Below, piece by piece: positions 47,328 through 57,466 of a DNA stretch of 64,000 nt. The notes under the pieces were generated by a model, which was not told where the DNA came from, searched no databases, and worked only from the letters and a program-made list of their open reading frames with translations. How positions within the stretch are numbered: position 1 is the first letter of the stretch; each line of letters begins with the position of its first letter. A program made the translations under genes and the position numbers. The stretch spans positions 124,001 through 188,000 of the forward strand of contig NZ_SCHL01000003.1 of assembly GCF_004099695.1 (NCBI RefSeq), read 5' to 3'. The DNA is from Methanosarcina sp. MSH10X1 (GTDB taxonomy: Archaea; Halobacteriota; Methanosarcinia; Methanosarcinales; Methanosarcinaceae).

Positions 47328-47646
47328 TTCTTGTTTAGAGTGAAACAGTATCAAAAGAAAAAAGACAAGAAACGAAAAGATCAAAAATAAAAAGATCAGA
47401 AACAAAAAGAAAAAAACTGCGATTTCGGCCTGGATCAGCTCATATCCTGAGTTTTGAGGGGCAAATATTCCCTCGAATTTTCCCTTAAACAGTATAATAA
47501 ACAAACAGTACAACAAACAGCACATAAAATTAGAAAAAGAATAGGATTCCTGAATTTAGAACTCAAATATTGTCAGAGTCGATTTGGACTTTATTTAAGA
47601 AATATTAATTCCTTGTGCTGGTCAGGTAACTGGTTCCTCGTCCTGG
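47328..47646. other. Intergenic region with duplicated gene end
   Basis: About 320 bp between convergent genes. The 25-26 bp around the TPR gene stop are repeated immediately downstream: the segment CTGGTCAGGTAA-YTG-RTTC occurs at about 47617-47636 and again at 47643-47660. An A-rich stretch (47345-47415) precedes it. Confidence 0.55.
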
Positions 47647-48705
47647 TCAGGTAATTGATTCTTCACCTCTGTCAAGTTTGCAAAGAATAGAATCCCTGAG
47701 ATTTGAAGCATCTGTGTCTTTAGCGTTAATTCTTAAGGCATTTTCTACTACAGAAAGTGCCTGTTTGTATCTTCTGAGTTCAAAGAGAATAGACCCCTTG
47801 TTAAACCATGCCTCAAATTTATTCGGATTCTTTTGCAACACCTTATCAAATGCTTTTAATGCTTTTTCAGGCCTATCGAGCATATAAAGAGTAGAACCTC
47901 TAAAGCTCCAGACAGTTTCATTTTTAGGGTTAATTTCCAGGGACTTATCAAAAGCTTCCAGTGCTTCTTCATACCTACCAAGCATATAAAGGGCAGAGCC
48001 CCGGTATCTCCAGATCTCCGCATCTTGCGGATTAATTTCAAGACCTTTATCAAGTTCTTCCAGCGCTCTCACATACCTATCAGGATCATAAACCGGTCTA
48101 CTTTTACGCTCCCGATTGTCTGACACATTTGGATAAATATATGGAAGATTATTCAACTCTTTGATTAACCTCTCATCTTCAAGTACAGATATTATATTTT
48201 TATATTCCTGAATCTCCAGGTCATCCGGATAGACTGCCAGGATCTCGTTAAGTGCATCCAGTCCCTTTTTATATCTTCCGAGCTTGAACAGGGCAAGCGC
48301 CTTAAACTTCAACGCATATTTATAATTTATACTATCATTTTTTGTCCAGAGGGACAAGTTTCCATCAGTTTCTTCCGGTATAGTTTCCAGAGCACGGTCA
48401 AAAGCTTCTATTGCACCGTTATATTTGCCGGTTTTATAGAGGACTGTGCCTTTGATAAGCAGCGCTTCGGTAAAGTTTCGATTTTCATCGATTTCTTTGT
48501 TAAGAAAAGACAATATTTTATTAATGGTAAGGCTACTCTCATCTTCTAATGAGAATTCCTCATCCTGCATTAGAGACCCGATGATCTCAATAACTTCCAG
48601 ATTAGTTTGTCTTTCCTCATTTATCCATGATCCGGGAAATTCCTCTTCATGCAAGGGGTTTCTCTCGGACTGCATGAGTTCACGATCTTTATCTGCCTCA
48701 GCCAT
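47647..48705 (-). CDS. TPR-repeat protein
   Basis: 352 residues from ATG 48705; the frame reaches a TTG at 48735 but the ATG is more likely. After an acidic N-terminal region (about 70 residues) there are five TPR units, for example ALLIKGTVLYKTGKYNGAIE, EIWRYRGSALYMLGRYEEAL, TVWSFRGSTLYMLDRPEKAL and EAWFNKGSILFELRRYKQAL. A charged, low-conservation spacer lies between the second and third. Probably a cytosolic scaffold; partner unknown. Confidence 0.85.
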   Translation of the reverse strand: MAEADKDRELMQSERNPLHEEEFPGSWINEERQTNLEVIEIIGSLMQDEEFSLEDESSLTINKILSFLNKEIDENRNFTEALLIKGTVLYKTGKYNGAIEAFDRALETIPEETDGNLSLWTKNDSINYKYALKFKALALFKLGRYKKGLDALNEILAVYPDDLEIQEYKNIISVLEDERLIKELNNLPYIYPNVSDNRERKSRPVYDPDRYVRALEELDKGLEINPQDAEIWRYRGSALYMLGRYEEALEAFDKSLEINPKNETVWSFRGSTLYMLDRPEKALKAFDKVLQKNPNKFEAWFNKGSILFELRRYKQALSVVENALRINAKDTDASNLRDSILCKLDRGEESIT

Positions 48706-49253
48706 AACACCAGGACCCGATAATTTACTTATCAAAAATTAGTTACTTAATCCCATACCCAGCTAAATTCACTGGCTTTTAAACCTGCATTGATTTTCTT
48801 TAACCCGCGCTAATTCCTAAAACCAATATCTCCCAAGATTATATATTTGCAATGTAATACTAAAAGATACTTTTTGAAAAAAGATATTGAACGAAGTACA
48901 TTTTCTTTATCAAAGGAGAAAATCAGCCAGTTAGCGAATTTCAGTATTTTTCGTTATGCCCGGGCAATAGCCCCACTGATCATAAAAACTAATAGAGAAG
49001 CCCGGAGACGCTGCATCCGTTTACTGTATCCCCCAATACAGTCTCTTCAAATTATGCTCCCCCAAGCATATTGATCCGAAGAAGGACCAGAGACCTCCAG
49101 GCAATTCTTTATTGATAGATGATACCCCTTATTTCCTGTTCCCCAACTCCAGAATATACTAATGACATAAATTACTTTAAATTAATTATATCAAAAATTG
49201 TCTTTAAGCAAAAAAGAGTTTGACGTAAAAAATTTTAAGCCCATTACATCTCT
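48706..49253. other. Intergenic region
   Basis: About 550 bp with no clear gene. A plus-strand frame (48847-49074) has no ribosome binding site and an unusual composition; I regard it as chance. Confidence 0.4.
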
Positions 49254-49604
49254 TTATCCGGACTTCGTATTACTGAAAGCTGTTTTGATGCAACAAAGAA
49301 AAGGCTCACCGAGCTTATTGCAGAGTTTGTTCGTTTCCTCTTTCAACTCAATTATCCACACTTCCCTGCTGCCATGCGCAATTGAAGTGAGCCAACTCCA
49401 CGCTTGCTGCACGGAGTTTTTCAACACGCTTCCGGATTCATCCTCCGCACGCTTGCTCTCGGCGACATCCCACTCCAGATTAATATCAAGATCAGGGACA
49501 GCCCATCTAAAAGCTTCTCTTGCTTCCGGCGGATTTGAATGTGGCAATATGCACAGCTCGTTGTCCACCATATTTACTTTGAAAAAAGGAACTGGTAAAT
49601 CCAT
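49254..49604 (-). CDS. Orphan protein, possibly truncated gene
   Basis: 116 residues from ATG 49604. Codon use on this strand is natural and the peptide looks like a folded protein (FRWAVPDLDINLEWDVAES, AWSWLTSIAHGSREVWIIEL). No ribosome binding site precedes 49604. The frame stays open upstream for about 29 codons (SVIDFIGEPLGTDFCQFYWT) to a TGA near 49697, also with plausible protein sequence but without ATG, GTG or TTG. So the gene either starts at 49604, uses a rare start, or has lost its 5' end. No family recognised. Confidence 0.45.
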   Translation of the reverse strand: MDLPVPFFKVNMVDNELCILPHSNPPEAREAFRWAVPDLDINLEWDVAESKRAEDESGSVLKNSVQQAWSWLTSIAHGSREVWIIELKEETNKLCNKLGEPFLCCIKTAFSNTKSG

Positions 49605-50003
49605 CAAATTTGCTTTTGTCCAGTAGAATTGGCAGAAGTCTGTTCCCAGGGGCTCCCCTATAAAATCAATAACAGAGCTCCTACTTGTTACTTCTCATAC
49701 CCTTCTACCACATCTGTAAAAGTGAAAAGTTCTTGTCTTAATACTTGTGCTAAACAAGCTTGCAAATTTATTTAATATATACATATATTTATAAAACTAA
49801 TTCTATTTTTCTACTTTTATCTACTTTTAGTTATAAAAGTATCCCGATACATACTTTTTTCTGCAGCCCTTTTCTTATAATCTAAGGCTTCTAACTGAAT
49901 TGTCCAAACCGAGAGCCCCGCTTAAATTAAAAAGAGCATCCGGGAAGTTTTAAAAATAGGTATATAAGTTAAAAGTTTTAAATTGAAAGAATAGAAGATT
50001 TGA
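49605..50003. other. Intergenic region
   Basis: About 400 bp between the orphan gene and the first tRNA-Leu. It includes the open extension described for the orphan gene and an AT-rich TATA-like run (TTTAATATATACATATATTTATAAAAC, about 49769-49796, read in parts). Confidence 0.4.
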
Positions 50004-50088
50004 TGCGAGAGGTGCGATTCGAACGCACGAACTCCTACGAGACTAGGCCCTCAACCTAGCGCCTTTGACCTGGCTGGGCAACCCTCGC
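50004..50088 (-). tRNA. tRNA-Leu (GAG), copy without encoded CCA
   Basis: 85 nt on the minus strand. Acceptor GCGAGGG pairs with CTCTCGC (one G-U pair) and discriminator A. The anticodon stem CTAGG/CCTAG encloses loop TTGAGGG, anticodon GAG. The long variable arm and the T loop TTCGAAT are normal. The bases after the discriminator are TC, so CCA must be added by the enzyme. Confidence 0.93.
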
Positions 50089-50206
50089 ATAGCGACATTT
50101 ACAGATAAAGAATCGTGAAAATTCTTTACAAAAAGGACGTATAGAAATGTACGAAAATTGAAGTTTTTAAAGTCAATAGATTTTTAAGCGAACAGATTAA
50201 GAAATT

Positions 50207-50294
50207 TGGTGCGAGGGATGGGATTCGAACCCACGAACTCCTACAAGACTAGGCCCTCAACCTAGCGCCTTTGACCTGGCTGGGCAACCCTCGC
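50207..50294 (-). tRNA. tRNA-Leu (GAG), copy with encoded CCA
   Basis: Second copy of the same isoacceptor, about 120 bp away and in the same orientation. Acceptor GCGAGGG/CCCTCGC is fully paired, anticodon GAG, T stem GTGGG/CCCAT. The 3' CCA is encoded (50207-50209 on the complementary strand). It differs from the other copy only in the T stem, one variable-arm base and the 3' acceptor strand. Confidence 0.93.
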
Positions 50295-50599
50295 ATCTCG
50301 TTTTAATCCTGTTTCAGAGCGGTTTCATTTTGATAATCCGGCGCGCTTTACGCCTTGCACTCCCCCACAATATCGTGGATAATATATAAACATTTCGAGT
50401 CACATGAGTCAGGAAAAGAAAATTTTAAAAGAACGCCATTAAGACAAACAGCCCCGATGTTACTCAGCCGCAGAACATGCATAGAAAAGGTAATAAATCA
50501 GAGGTAAAAAGTCCATAGATATAACTATGTATTGAAATGTTCAGGGCTCTACGGTGCCTCAGAAAAAAATTAGGTTTGGGCCCGTGTCCGAGCTTCGGC
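50295..50599. other. Intergenic region
   Basis: About 305 bp between rpoD and the tRNA-Leu pair. A TATA-like ATTATATATTATCC on the complementary strand (about 50374-50387) lies roughly 85 bp upstream of the tRNA. No gene seen. Confidence 0.4.
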
Positions 50600-51400
50600 T
50601 CAGAACTGGTCCAGAATGCTCAAAATTTCTTCGGCTTTGCCTTTGATCACATTTGCCGCATTAATTGCAAGATCTCTGGCTGTATAAGAACCATCGGACT
50701 CCATTGTAAACACAAAAGCGTTTTCATCGAAGTCGACTTTTATCGCATGAATATCACAGACCTGCTCGCAGAGTCTGCAAAGCGAGCATTTGAGGATATC
50801 TTCCTCTGAAACTTTAGCCCCTGATTCTTCGAACCGTATAATGCCTTTAGGACATTCGGCTGCACAGTGTCCGCATGCGTCACAATTTTGAATGTTTATA
50901 ACAGGTACATTCTTGTAGCCGCAAGCGACTCCTGCCTGCCATTTAACGCTATCCCTGCCGTAACCCATATGAGCTACAGCCTCAAGCACAAGTTTCTGCC
51001 CCTTTTTCAGCTCGACAATAGGTATGGTAGGGTCAGCAGGCTGTATCTTCGGATCAGATGAGATCAGATCTCTCGAATAAACCGTGCCCGGTCCTTCTGC
51101 ACTGAGGGTTAAGGAAACCTCACAGGCAGGACAGCCTTCTCCGCCGCAGACATCGCATTCTGCCTGTGGCACATACGTCTCCGCATCCGTTACAATCGGG
51201 ATTAAGGACAGACGTAAAGCCAGCTGCTCATCATAGAGTACCGAGGTGTTGTCATAAAGGTTCACATACTCGATCGCAAGTGTTGGTACATCTGCGATCA
51301 TGGCACGCCGAATGCCGTTGGCAAAAGAGGTACTAACTTTTGATAGCACGAATTTTGCAGATCTGTCCGATAACTCCAGAATGTCTACTTCCATCGTCAT
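50600..51400 (-). CDS. rpoD: DNA-directed RNA polymerase subunit D (Rpo3)
   Basis: 266 residues. The archaeal counterpart of bacterial alpha/eukaryotic Rpb3. The N-terminal half has the dimerisation fold (SFANGIRRAMIADVPTLAIEYV), a CDVCGGEGCPAC zinc-like insertion follows, and a ferredoxin-like domain carries CDACGHCAAECP and CSLCRLCEQVCD, so two [4Fe-4S] clusters are expected. The start is ATG 51400 or ATG 51394. It follows rps11 after 73 bp in the ribosomal operon. Confidence 0.96.
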   Translation of the reverse strand: MTMEVDILELSDRSAKFVLSKVSTSFANGIRRAMIADVPTLAIEYVNLYDNTSVLYDEQLALRLSLIPIVTDAETYVPQAECDVCGGEGCPACEVSLTLSAEGPGTVYSRDLISSDPKIQPADPTIPIVELKKGQKLVLEAVAHMGYGRDSVKWQAGVACGYKNVPVINIQNCDACGHCAAECPKGIIRFEESGAKVSEEDILKCSLCRLCEQVCDIHAIKVDFDENAFVFTMESDGSYTARDLAINAANVIKGKAEEILSILDQF

Positions 51401-51473
51401 ATACCTTAATTTCCCTTATATTTTAATGCATTCAAAAAAAGAGAATTTTAAAAGAATTCCCTGAAAAATTCTC

Positions 51474-52513
<1,040 letters not shown>

Positions 52514-52536
52514 TTTCAATCACCTCAACCGGAAAA

Positions 52537-53049
<513 letters not shown>

Positions 53050-53286
53050 TTAAAGAATACGCGAAAAAGTCAGGAGCAGCTCTCTAAAGGAGCTTCTTTA
53101 CAGCATATACTGATGAGTTCATTTACATGCAATTACCAGTATATAAGGATATCTGCATCGGGTTTGTTACTGAATATGCTTCTGGCGGAGTAAAAGGAAA
53201 CCCTTGCAGGCAATGTCCGTAGAAAGTATTGAAGGATAATAAGAAAATACTTACGAACTTACGAACGTGAATTAGAAAGAGTCTGA

Positions 53287-53369
53287 CGCCGAGGGGGAGA
53301 TTCGAACTCCCGAGGGGCTAAGCCCCACAAGCTTTCCAGGCTTGCGCCCTACCACTAGACTACCTCGGC
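53287..53369 (-). tRNA. tRNA-Ser (GGA)
   Basis: 83 nt on the minus strand. Acceptor GCCGAGG/CCTCGGC with discriminator G (typical of tRNA-Ser), anticodon stem CAAGC/GCTTG with loop CTGGAAA (anticodon GGA), a long variable arm (GGGGCTTAGCCCC region) and T loop TTCGAAT. No encoded CCA. It lies between cbf5 and rps13. Confidence 0.94.
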
Positions 53370-53400
53370 ACTTATGACAGAAATTATCTGGACTTTGGTT

Positions 53401-53485
53401 AAGCACAACCGTTGTGCCGGTTGATTATGCCGTCTCAATTTTGAAGTTTTCGCTCAACCTTTTTTGAAAAGGCTTGTGGCACGAC
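53401..53485. repeat. Degenerate copy of the dispersed hairpin repeat
   Basis: ACCGTTGTGCCGGTT at 53408-53422 is followed by TTTTCGCTCAACC and GAAAAGGCTTGTGG (to 53480). Both parts match, with a few changes, the composite unit found in several copies at 56068-56411. Confidence 0.7.
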
Positions 53486-53556
53486 TTATACCATAACGGA
53501 ATAGTGATATATAAACTTTATTCTAAGCAAAGGTATTTAAAAAAGAGTTTCAGAGG

Positions 53557-54573
53557 TTAAGGTATAACATTATCCTCTTTTTTAGTCCAACCTTTGGGAT
53601 AGGTCCCGGCTTCCATCATAACCCGGATCAAGCTCGCTGCAATCCCGGAAGAAGCTTTAAGGATCTCTTCCGTATTCATTTCAGCTTTTGCAAGGGCGAT
53701 AAGTTCACCTTTAAGGGTAAACAGAGCTGTAAGATCCCCTTTCTCAAGATTTGCGTCCAGGCTTGTAATGCCCGGAACTGCCAGAGCAGCCCCGGAACAG
53801 ACTGCATCTACCGCGCTGTCCCTCAGGATAATCTTGGGAAGGTGAGCTACAGCCGTTTCCATTGGCATGATTACCCGCCTGAGTTCGGATTCATCCCCGT
53901 CTTCCTTCCAGAACACATAAGCATCTTTCACATCCTGAAGCGTGACAAGCGTTTCCTCGGTAAAAGGGCCTGCTTTCGTCCTCCTGAGTTCCTGCATGTG
54001 CCCACCGCAACCCAGGGCAAGCCCTATATCGTGGCAGAGTTTCCTGATGTAAGTACCGGCTTCACAGCCTACGCGGAAGAGTACCGAACTGCCTTCAATC
54101 TCAAGCATTTCAAGGTAATAAATCGTCCTTATCCTGATAACTCGCTTGACAGCCGATTTGATAGGAGGCATCTGGTATATAGGGCCTGTAAATTCTTCAC
54201 AGACTTGCCTTATCGATTTTTGAGGCATTTCCTTATGAAGTTTCAAAAGGCAGACATATTCCTTTCCCGAAAGGCGCAGAGCAGGGACAGCCTTTGTAGC
54301 CTTTCCGAGTAATGCTGGCAAAAGCCCCGTAACTTTGGGATCAAGAGAGCCTGCATGCCCTGCCGTACTCACGCCAAGAATACCCTTTACCCAGGCTGCA
54401 ACTTCATGGCTTGTAGGTCCCTTGGGTTTATCAATATTTACAACCCCTTTCTCAATATACTCGAGGATAGGTCGCTTTTCCGGATAAGTGCCGTAGGAGG
54501 GATTCGTCCAGGCACCAGTCTTCCGGACCAGAACCCTCTCGGCTTCGGATGGCAATTTGCCGGCAGATGACAT
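53557..54573 (-). CDS. cbf5: tRNA/rRNA pseudouridine synthase Cbf5 (TruB family)
   Basis: 338 residues. TruB-type catalytic domain: GPTSHEVAAWVKGILG and HAGSLDPKVTGLLP, whose Asp is the catalytic residue. A C-terminal PUA domain follows (about residues 250-325: KIILRDSAVDAVCSGAALAVPGI). Catalytic subunit of H/ACA RNPs; it also makes pseudouridine 55 in archaeal tRNA. It lies downstream of cmk as in many archaeal spc-type clusters. Confidence 0.95.
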   Translation of the reverse strand: MSSAGKLPSEAERVLVRKTGAWTNPSYGTYPEKRPILEYIEKGVVNIDKPKGPTSHEVAAWVKGILGVSTAGHAGSLDPKVTGLLPALLGKATKAVPALRLSGKEYVCLLKLHKEMPQKSIRQVCEEFTGPIYQMPPIKSAVKRVIRIRTIYYLEMLEIEGSSVLFRVGCEAGTYIRKLCHDIGLALGCGGHMQELRRTKAGPFTEETLVTLQDVKDAYVFWKEDGDESELRRVIMPMETAVAHLPKIILRDSAVDAVCSGAALAVPGITSLDANLEKGDLTALFTLKGELIALAKAEMNTEEILKASSGIAASLIRVMMEAGTYPKGWTKKEDNVIP

Positions 54574-54699
54574 AGTTTTTCAAAAACTCCTGAATTGGAT
54601 GTATAGATGTAATCGGGACGGTATCCTGTATATCAGGTTCCGGCAAATAAAACTCTACGCTTTGTATAAAAATCCAGCCTTTGAGATGACTTTCTGGAA

Positions 54700-55242
54700 T
54701 TATTCCGGCCCTACAAGGGAATCAATAGCGACCCTGAGAATGTCAAGAATCTGGTACTGGTTCCACTTATCCGAATCAATAACAATGTCATAAATCGAGA
54801 GGTCACCAATATCGATATTGTAGTAACTCATATAACGGAGAGCTTCGGATTTTTCCCTCTCGATTGTTTTTTCAAGCTCTTCATCAAAAGACATTGATTT
54901 CTCCCGCCTCAGGATACGTTTTACCCTGATAGGTAATGGGGCTTTTATCCAGATTTTGAGCACATTCGGGACATCTTTAGCCATATGGCCTGCAAGCCTG
55001 CTCTCAAGGATCAGATTCTCCTGACTGTTAATAACAGCCCTTTGATTCTTATCAATAGCCAGGTCAATTGAAGGGTCTTTTTCAGCCATAGCTCCGAATT
55101 CTGCCAGGCTCATTCCCTTTTCCTTTGCAATCCTTCTGAAAACCTCACCCGAGGAGATCAATTCAAGTTCATAATATTCCGCAAGTAGCCTCGAAATTGT
55201 TGTCGTTCCACTCCCCGGAAGCCCGCTAACAGCTATCCGCAT
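54700..55242 (-). CDS. cmk: Cytidylate kinase (archaeal type)
   Basis: 180 residues. P-loop SGLPGSGTTTISRLLA at residues 5-20, LISSGEVFRRIAKEKGMSLAEFG (CMP site) and an arginine-rich lid VKRILRREKS. It phosphorylates CMP/dCMP. Its ATG overlaps the stop of the DUF106 gene by 1 nt (TGATG). Confidence 0.94.
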   Translation of the reverse strand: MRIAVSGLPGSGTTTISRLLAEYYELELISSGEVFRRIAKEKGMSLAEFGAMAEKDPSIDLAIDKNQRAVINSQENLILESRLAGHMAKDVPNVLKIWIKAPLPIRVKRILRREKSMSFDEELEKTIEREKSEALRYMSYYNIDIGDLSIYDIVIDSDKWNQYQILDILRVAIDSLVGPE

Positions 55243-55862
55243 CAGACCCCACCGATATTCAGCGCCTTTCTGACAAGCTGGCTAACTCCGAGAGATGAAA
55301 TAAAGTACCAGTATATCCAGTGCTGGAAAGGCCAAAAAGCCTGAGAAGTAAGCAACTGTTCACCCCAGAAAGGAAAAACCATAGTAGCATTCCCGTGCCC
55401 GCTGATGAAAAAATAAGCCCACATAAAGAGAGGAAGCGAAATGATACTGATGTAAGCCATTGGCTTGAACTGCTGCTTGGACATCTTCATCTGGTCTTCC
55501 ATCATCTCCTTACGCTGGTCTTCAAGTTTTTTCAGCATATAGGTATTCTGAGATAGCTGCGCCTCCCTGAATTCCTTCTGGAAAACCTTCATGCGTTCCT
55601 GGGTATTCCTCATGAGTTCCCAGTCAATTGTATATTTCTGGATAAGGGATGCATAAATTGCAGTAATAGCCGCCATTACCAGAAGAATTAGATGGAAATT
55701 CTCCTGTCCGACCAGAGCAAGTACGGGATTCATTAAGGTCCCGACGGCTTCCCCTACAGCGTTCCTGAAACCCTCTCCAAGAACCATAATCCCTATCATA
55801 AGGGAAAAACCGAGAGCCAGCAGGAACCGATCTATTTGAGTTTTTAATGTCTCTGAAACCAA
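55242..55862 (-). CDS. DUF106 (EMC3/TMCO1-like) membrane insertase family protein
   Basis: About 206 residues. Three or four membrane helices: FLLALGFSLMIGIMVLG, LILLVMAAITAIYASLIQ, MAYISIISLPLFMWAYFF and HWIYWYFISSLGVSQL. A charged coiled-coil lies between helices 2 and 3 (FQKEFREAQLSQNTYMLKK). This is the layout of the archaeal Oxa1-superfamily members related to EMC3. Linked to secY and adk, which fits a role in membrane protein insertion. The TTG at 55862 is preferred (GGTGAGG upstream); another TTG at 55886 is possible but has no ribosome binding site. Confidence 0.87.
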   Translation of the reverse strand: MVSETLKTQIDRFLLALGFSLMIGIMVLGEGFRNAVGEAVGTLMNPVLALVGQENFHLILLVMAAITAIYASLIQKYTIDWELMRNTQERMKVFQKEFREAQLSQNTYMLKKLEDQRKEMMEDQMKMSKQQFKPMAYISIISLPLFMWAYFFISGHGNATMVFPFWGEQLLTSQAFWPFQHWIYWYFISSLGVSQLVRKALNIGGV

Positions 55863-56545
55863 GTCGTCCTCACCATTCAGGTTCAATAATTATTCTGAGA
55901 TTTTAGAATGTAGAAAATTCCGATAGATAAAAGCTTGATAAGCTTAGAGTATTGTAAAGTTCTGATAAATCAGCTCGACTACGGAGCTGGCATTAAATGA
56001 TAACGAAGGTTGTTCTGGTAAATAAGTGTCGATGTATATATAAGTTATACTATTCGATGAAATTCGGTTGACCCGCGACCGTTGCGCCGGTCGATCACGC
56101 TCCGGTTATGTTGGTTTAGATAAAGCATGCGTTTTTGCTCAAGCCTTTTCTGAAAAGGCTTGCGTTGAAACCGTTGACCCGAAACCGTTGCGCCGGTTTA
56201 TCACGCCGTTACGTGGGGATTTTTTCGCTCAAGCCTTTTCAAAAAAGGCTTGCGTTTCGCCGATCGATCACGCCGCTACGTTATTTTCGATAAAGCATAG
56301 TTTTTGATAAAACTTTTTTTGAAAAAGTTTTCGCTCAAGCCTTTTTTGAAAAGGCTTGCGGTCAAGGATTTTTTGTAAAAGGCTTGCGACCACCTTTTTT
56401 TTGTAAAAGGGTTGTGAAAAGTTTGTGGGTGGAAAAATGAGAAAGTATATTTAAATAGGTTCTCATAAGTTATCATAACCATACATAACGTATGTAGAGC
56501 CGGAGTTAGGGCTCATACTGCGGAGTATCAGGAGGAATTTGAAAA
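55863..56545. other. Intergenic region holding the hairpin repeat cluster
   Basis: About 680 bp between divergent genes (DUF106 minus, gamma carbonic anhydrase-like plus). Most of it is the repeat cluster. A promoter for the plus-strand gene is likely in ATATTTAAATAGG (about 56447-56459), and GGAGG precedes its ATG. Apparent ORFs inside the repeats are chance products. Confidence 0.7.
56068..56411. repeat. Cluster of composite hairpin repeats
   Basis: The composite unit has a GC-rich part, ACCGTTGCGCCGGT then ATCACGCC (56079-56100, 56185-56207, and a partial at 56258-56275), and a T/A-rich palindrome GCTCAAGCCTTTT-n-AAAAGGCTTGCG (56137-56164, 56227-56254, 56333-56360). Variant hairpins at 56309-56330 and 56393-56410 are diverged copies. 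Each part could fold as a hairpin in DNA or RNA. Confidence 0.85.
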
Positions 56546-57160
56546 ATGCAACTTCCAAACCCCGGTGGGCAGTTCCCGAAAGTAAGCAGCAAAGCCTGGA
56601 TATTCGATACTGCGCTCATAATCGGAGATGTAACTATCGAGGAAAATGTATTTGTCGGGCCAAACGCTGTAATCAGGGCAGATGAACCCGGATCTTCAAT
56701 TGTTATCCAGAGCGGCTGTAATATTCAGGACAATGTAATAATTCATTCCCTTTCCAATTCAGAAGTGAAGATAGGTAACAGAACCTCTCTTGCTCACGGA
56801 TGTATTGTACATGGGCCCTGTCAGATAGGAAAAAACTGTTTTATCGGATTCGGAGCCGTAGTATTCGACTGCAGCCTGGGAGAAGATACCGCGGTTCTTC
56901 ACAGGGCGGTCGTCCGCGGAGTCGAAATTCTTCCGCATAAGATGGTACCTGATGGAGCCGTCATCACAGACCAGAAAATAACAGGCGTACTTGATGATAT
57001 TACAACTGACCTTGCAGAGTTTAAAAAATCTGTTGTCAGAGCAAATCTTGAGCTGGTAAAAGGGTATCAAGATATACAATTTGAGGGCAAAGCCCTGCCT
57101 CGATGCCTGTTGCAGGAAAGAGGAAACGACGAGCTTCAAAGCCCTGAAAGCCCTGATTAA
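56546..57160 (+). CDS. Gamma-class carbonic anhydrase-like hexapeptide-repeat protein (second copy)
   Basis: 204 residues. Left-handed beta-helix hexapeptides (IIGDVTIEENVFVGPNAVI) with the three metal-ligand histidines in NVIIHS, SLAHGCIVHG. The tail (about residues 165-204) is longer than in the gene at 44028-44555 and partly helical (AEFKKSVVRANLELVKGYQD). No signal peptide. It lies on the plus strand inside the otherwise minus-strand ribosomal/secretion cluster, preceded by GGAGG. Catalytic activity is not assured from sequence. Confidence 0.86.
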   Translation: MQLPNPGGQFPKVSSKAWIFDTALIIGDVTIEENVFVGPNAVIRADEPGSSIVIQSGCNIQDNVIIHSLSNSEVKIGNRTSLAHGCIVHGPCQIGKNCFIGFGAVVFDCSLGEDTAVLHRAVVRGVEILPHKMVPDGAVITDQKITGVLDDITTDLAEFKKSVVRANLELVKGYQDIQFEGKALPRCLLQERGNDELQSPESPD

Positions 57161-57466
57161 AAAGTTTCCGGTTTAATTTTTTTGAGAACATTTCCGGTTA
57201 ATATTTTTATTTACAAATTCCATTCATACTTCAGATTCATTCATACTTCGGGTTAGTATTTGGTTGATAGAGTATGTTTATACTTCGAGGTAATACTTGA
57301 TTGATAGAGTAAATTTATACTTCGAGGTAATACTTGATTGACAGGATGTTCATACGTCGGTTAATATCCAGATCGAGATATTCTGCTCATTTTCGATTAA
57401 TATTCGACTATTGTTCCCAGTAATTAGGGATTCCCCAGCAATTCCCTGATTCAGGTAACCCAGGTA
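57161..57466. other. Intergenic region containing a 35-37 bp tandem repeat
   Basis: About 305 bp between convergent genes. The middle is the tandem repeat listed separately; the remainder is AT-rich and shows no gene. Confidence 0.6.
57221..57384. repeat. Tandem repeat, about 35-37 bp unit
   Basis: Units begin near 57241, 57278, 57315 and 57350. The middle two share TTATACTTCGAGGTAATACT and then TGATTGAtAGAGTAAA-type ends almost exactly; the first and last are diverged (TCATACTTCGGG and TCATACGTCGG). A partial unit (CATTCATACTTCAGATT) lies just before. It sits between two gene ends, so a role at transcript termini is possible. Confidence 0.8.

Noticed and set aside
48847-49074. 75-codon plus-strand ORF
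   Set aside because: No ribosome binding site, basic and atypical composition, no domain.
57221-57384. CRISPR array
   Set aside because: The units are contiguous with no spacers of constant length, are few in number and diverge quickly; no cas gene is nearby.
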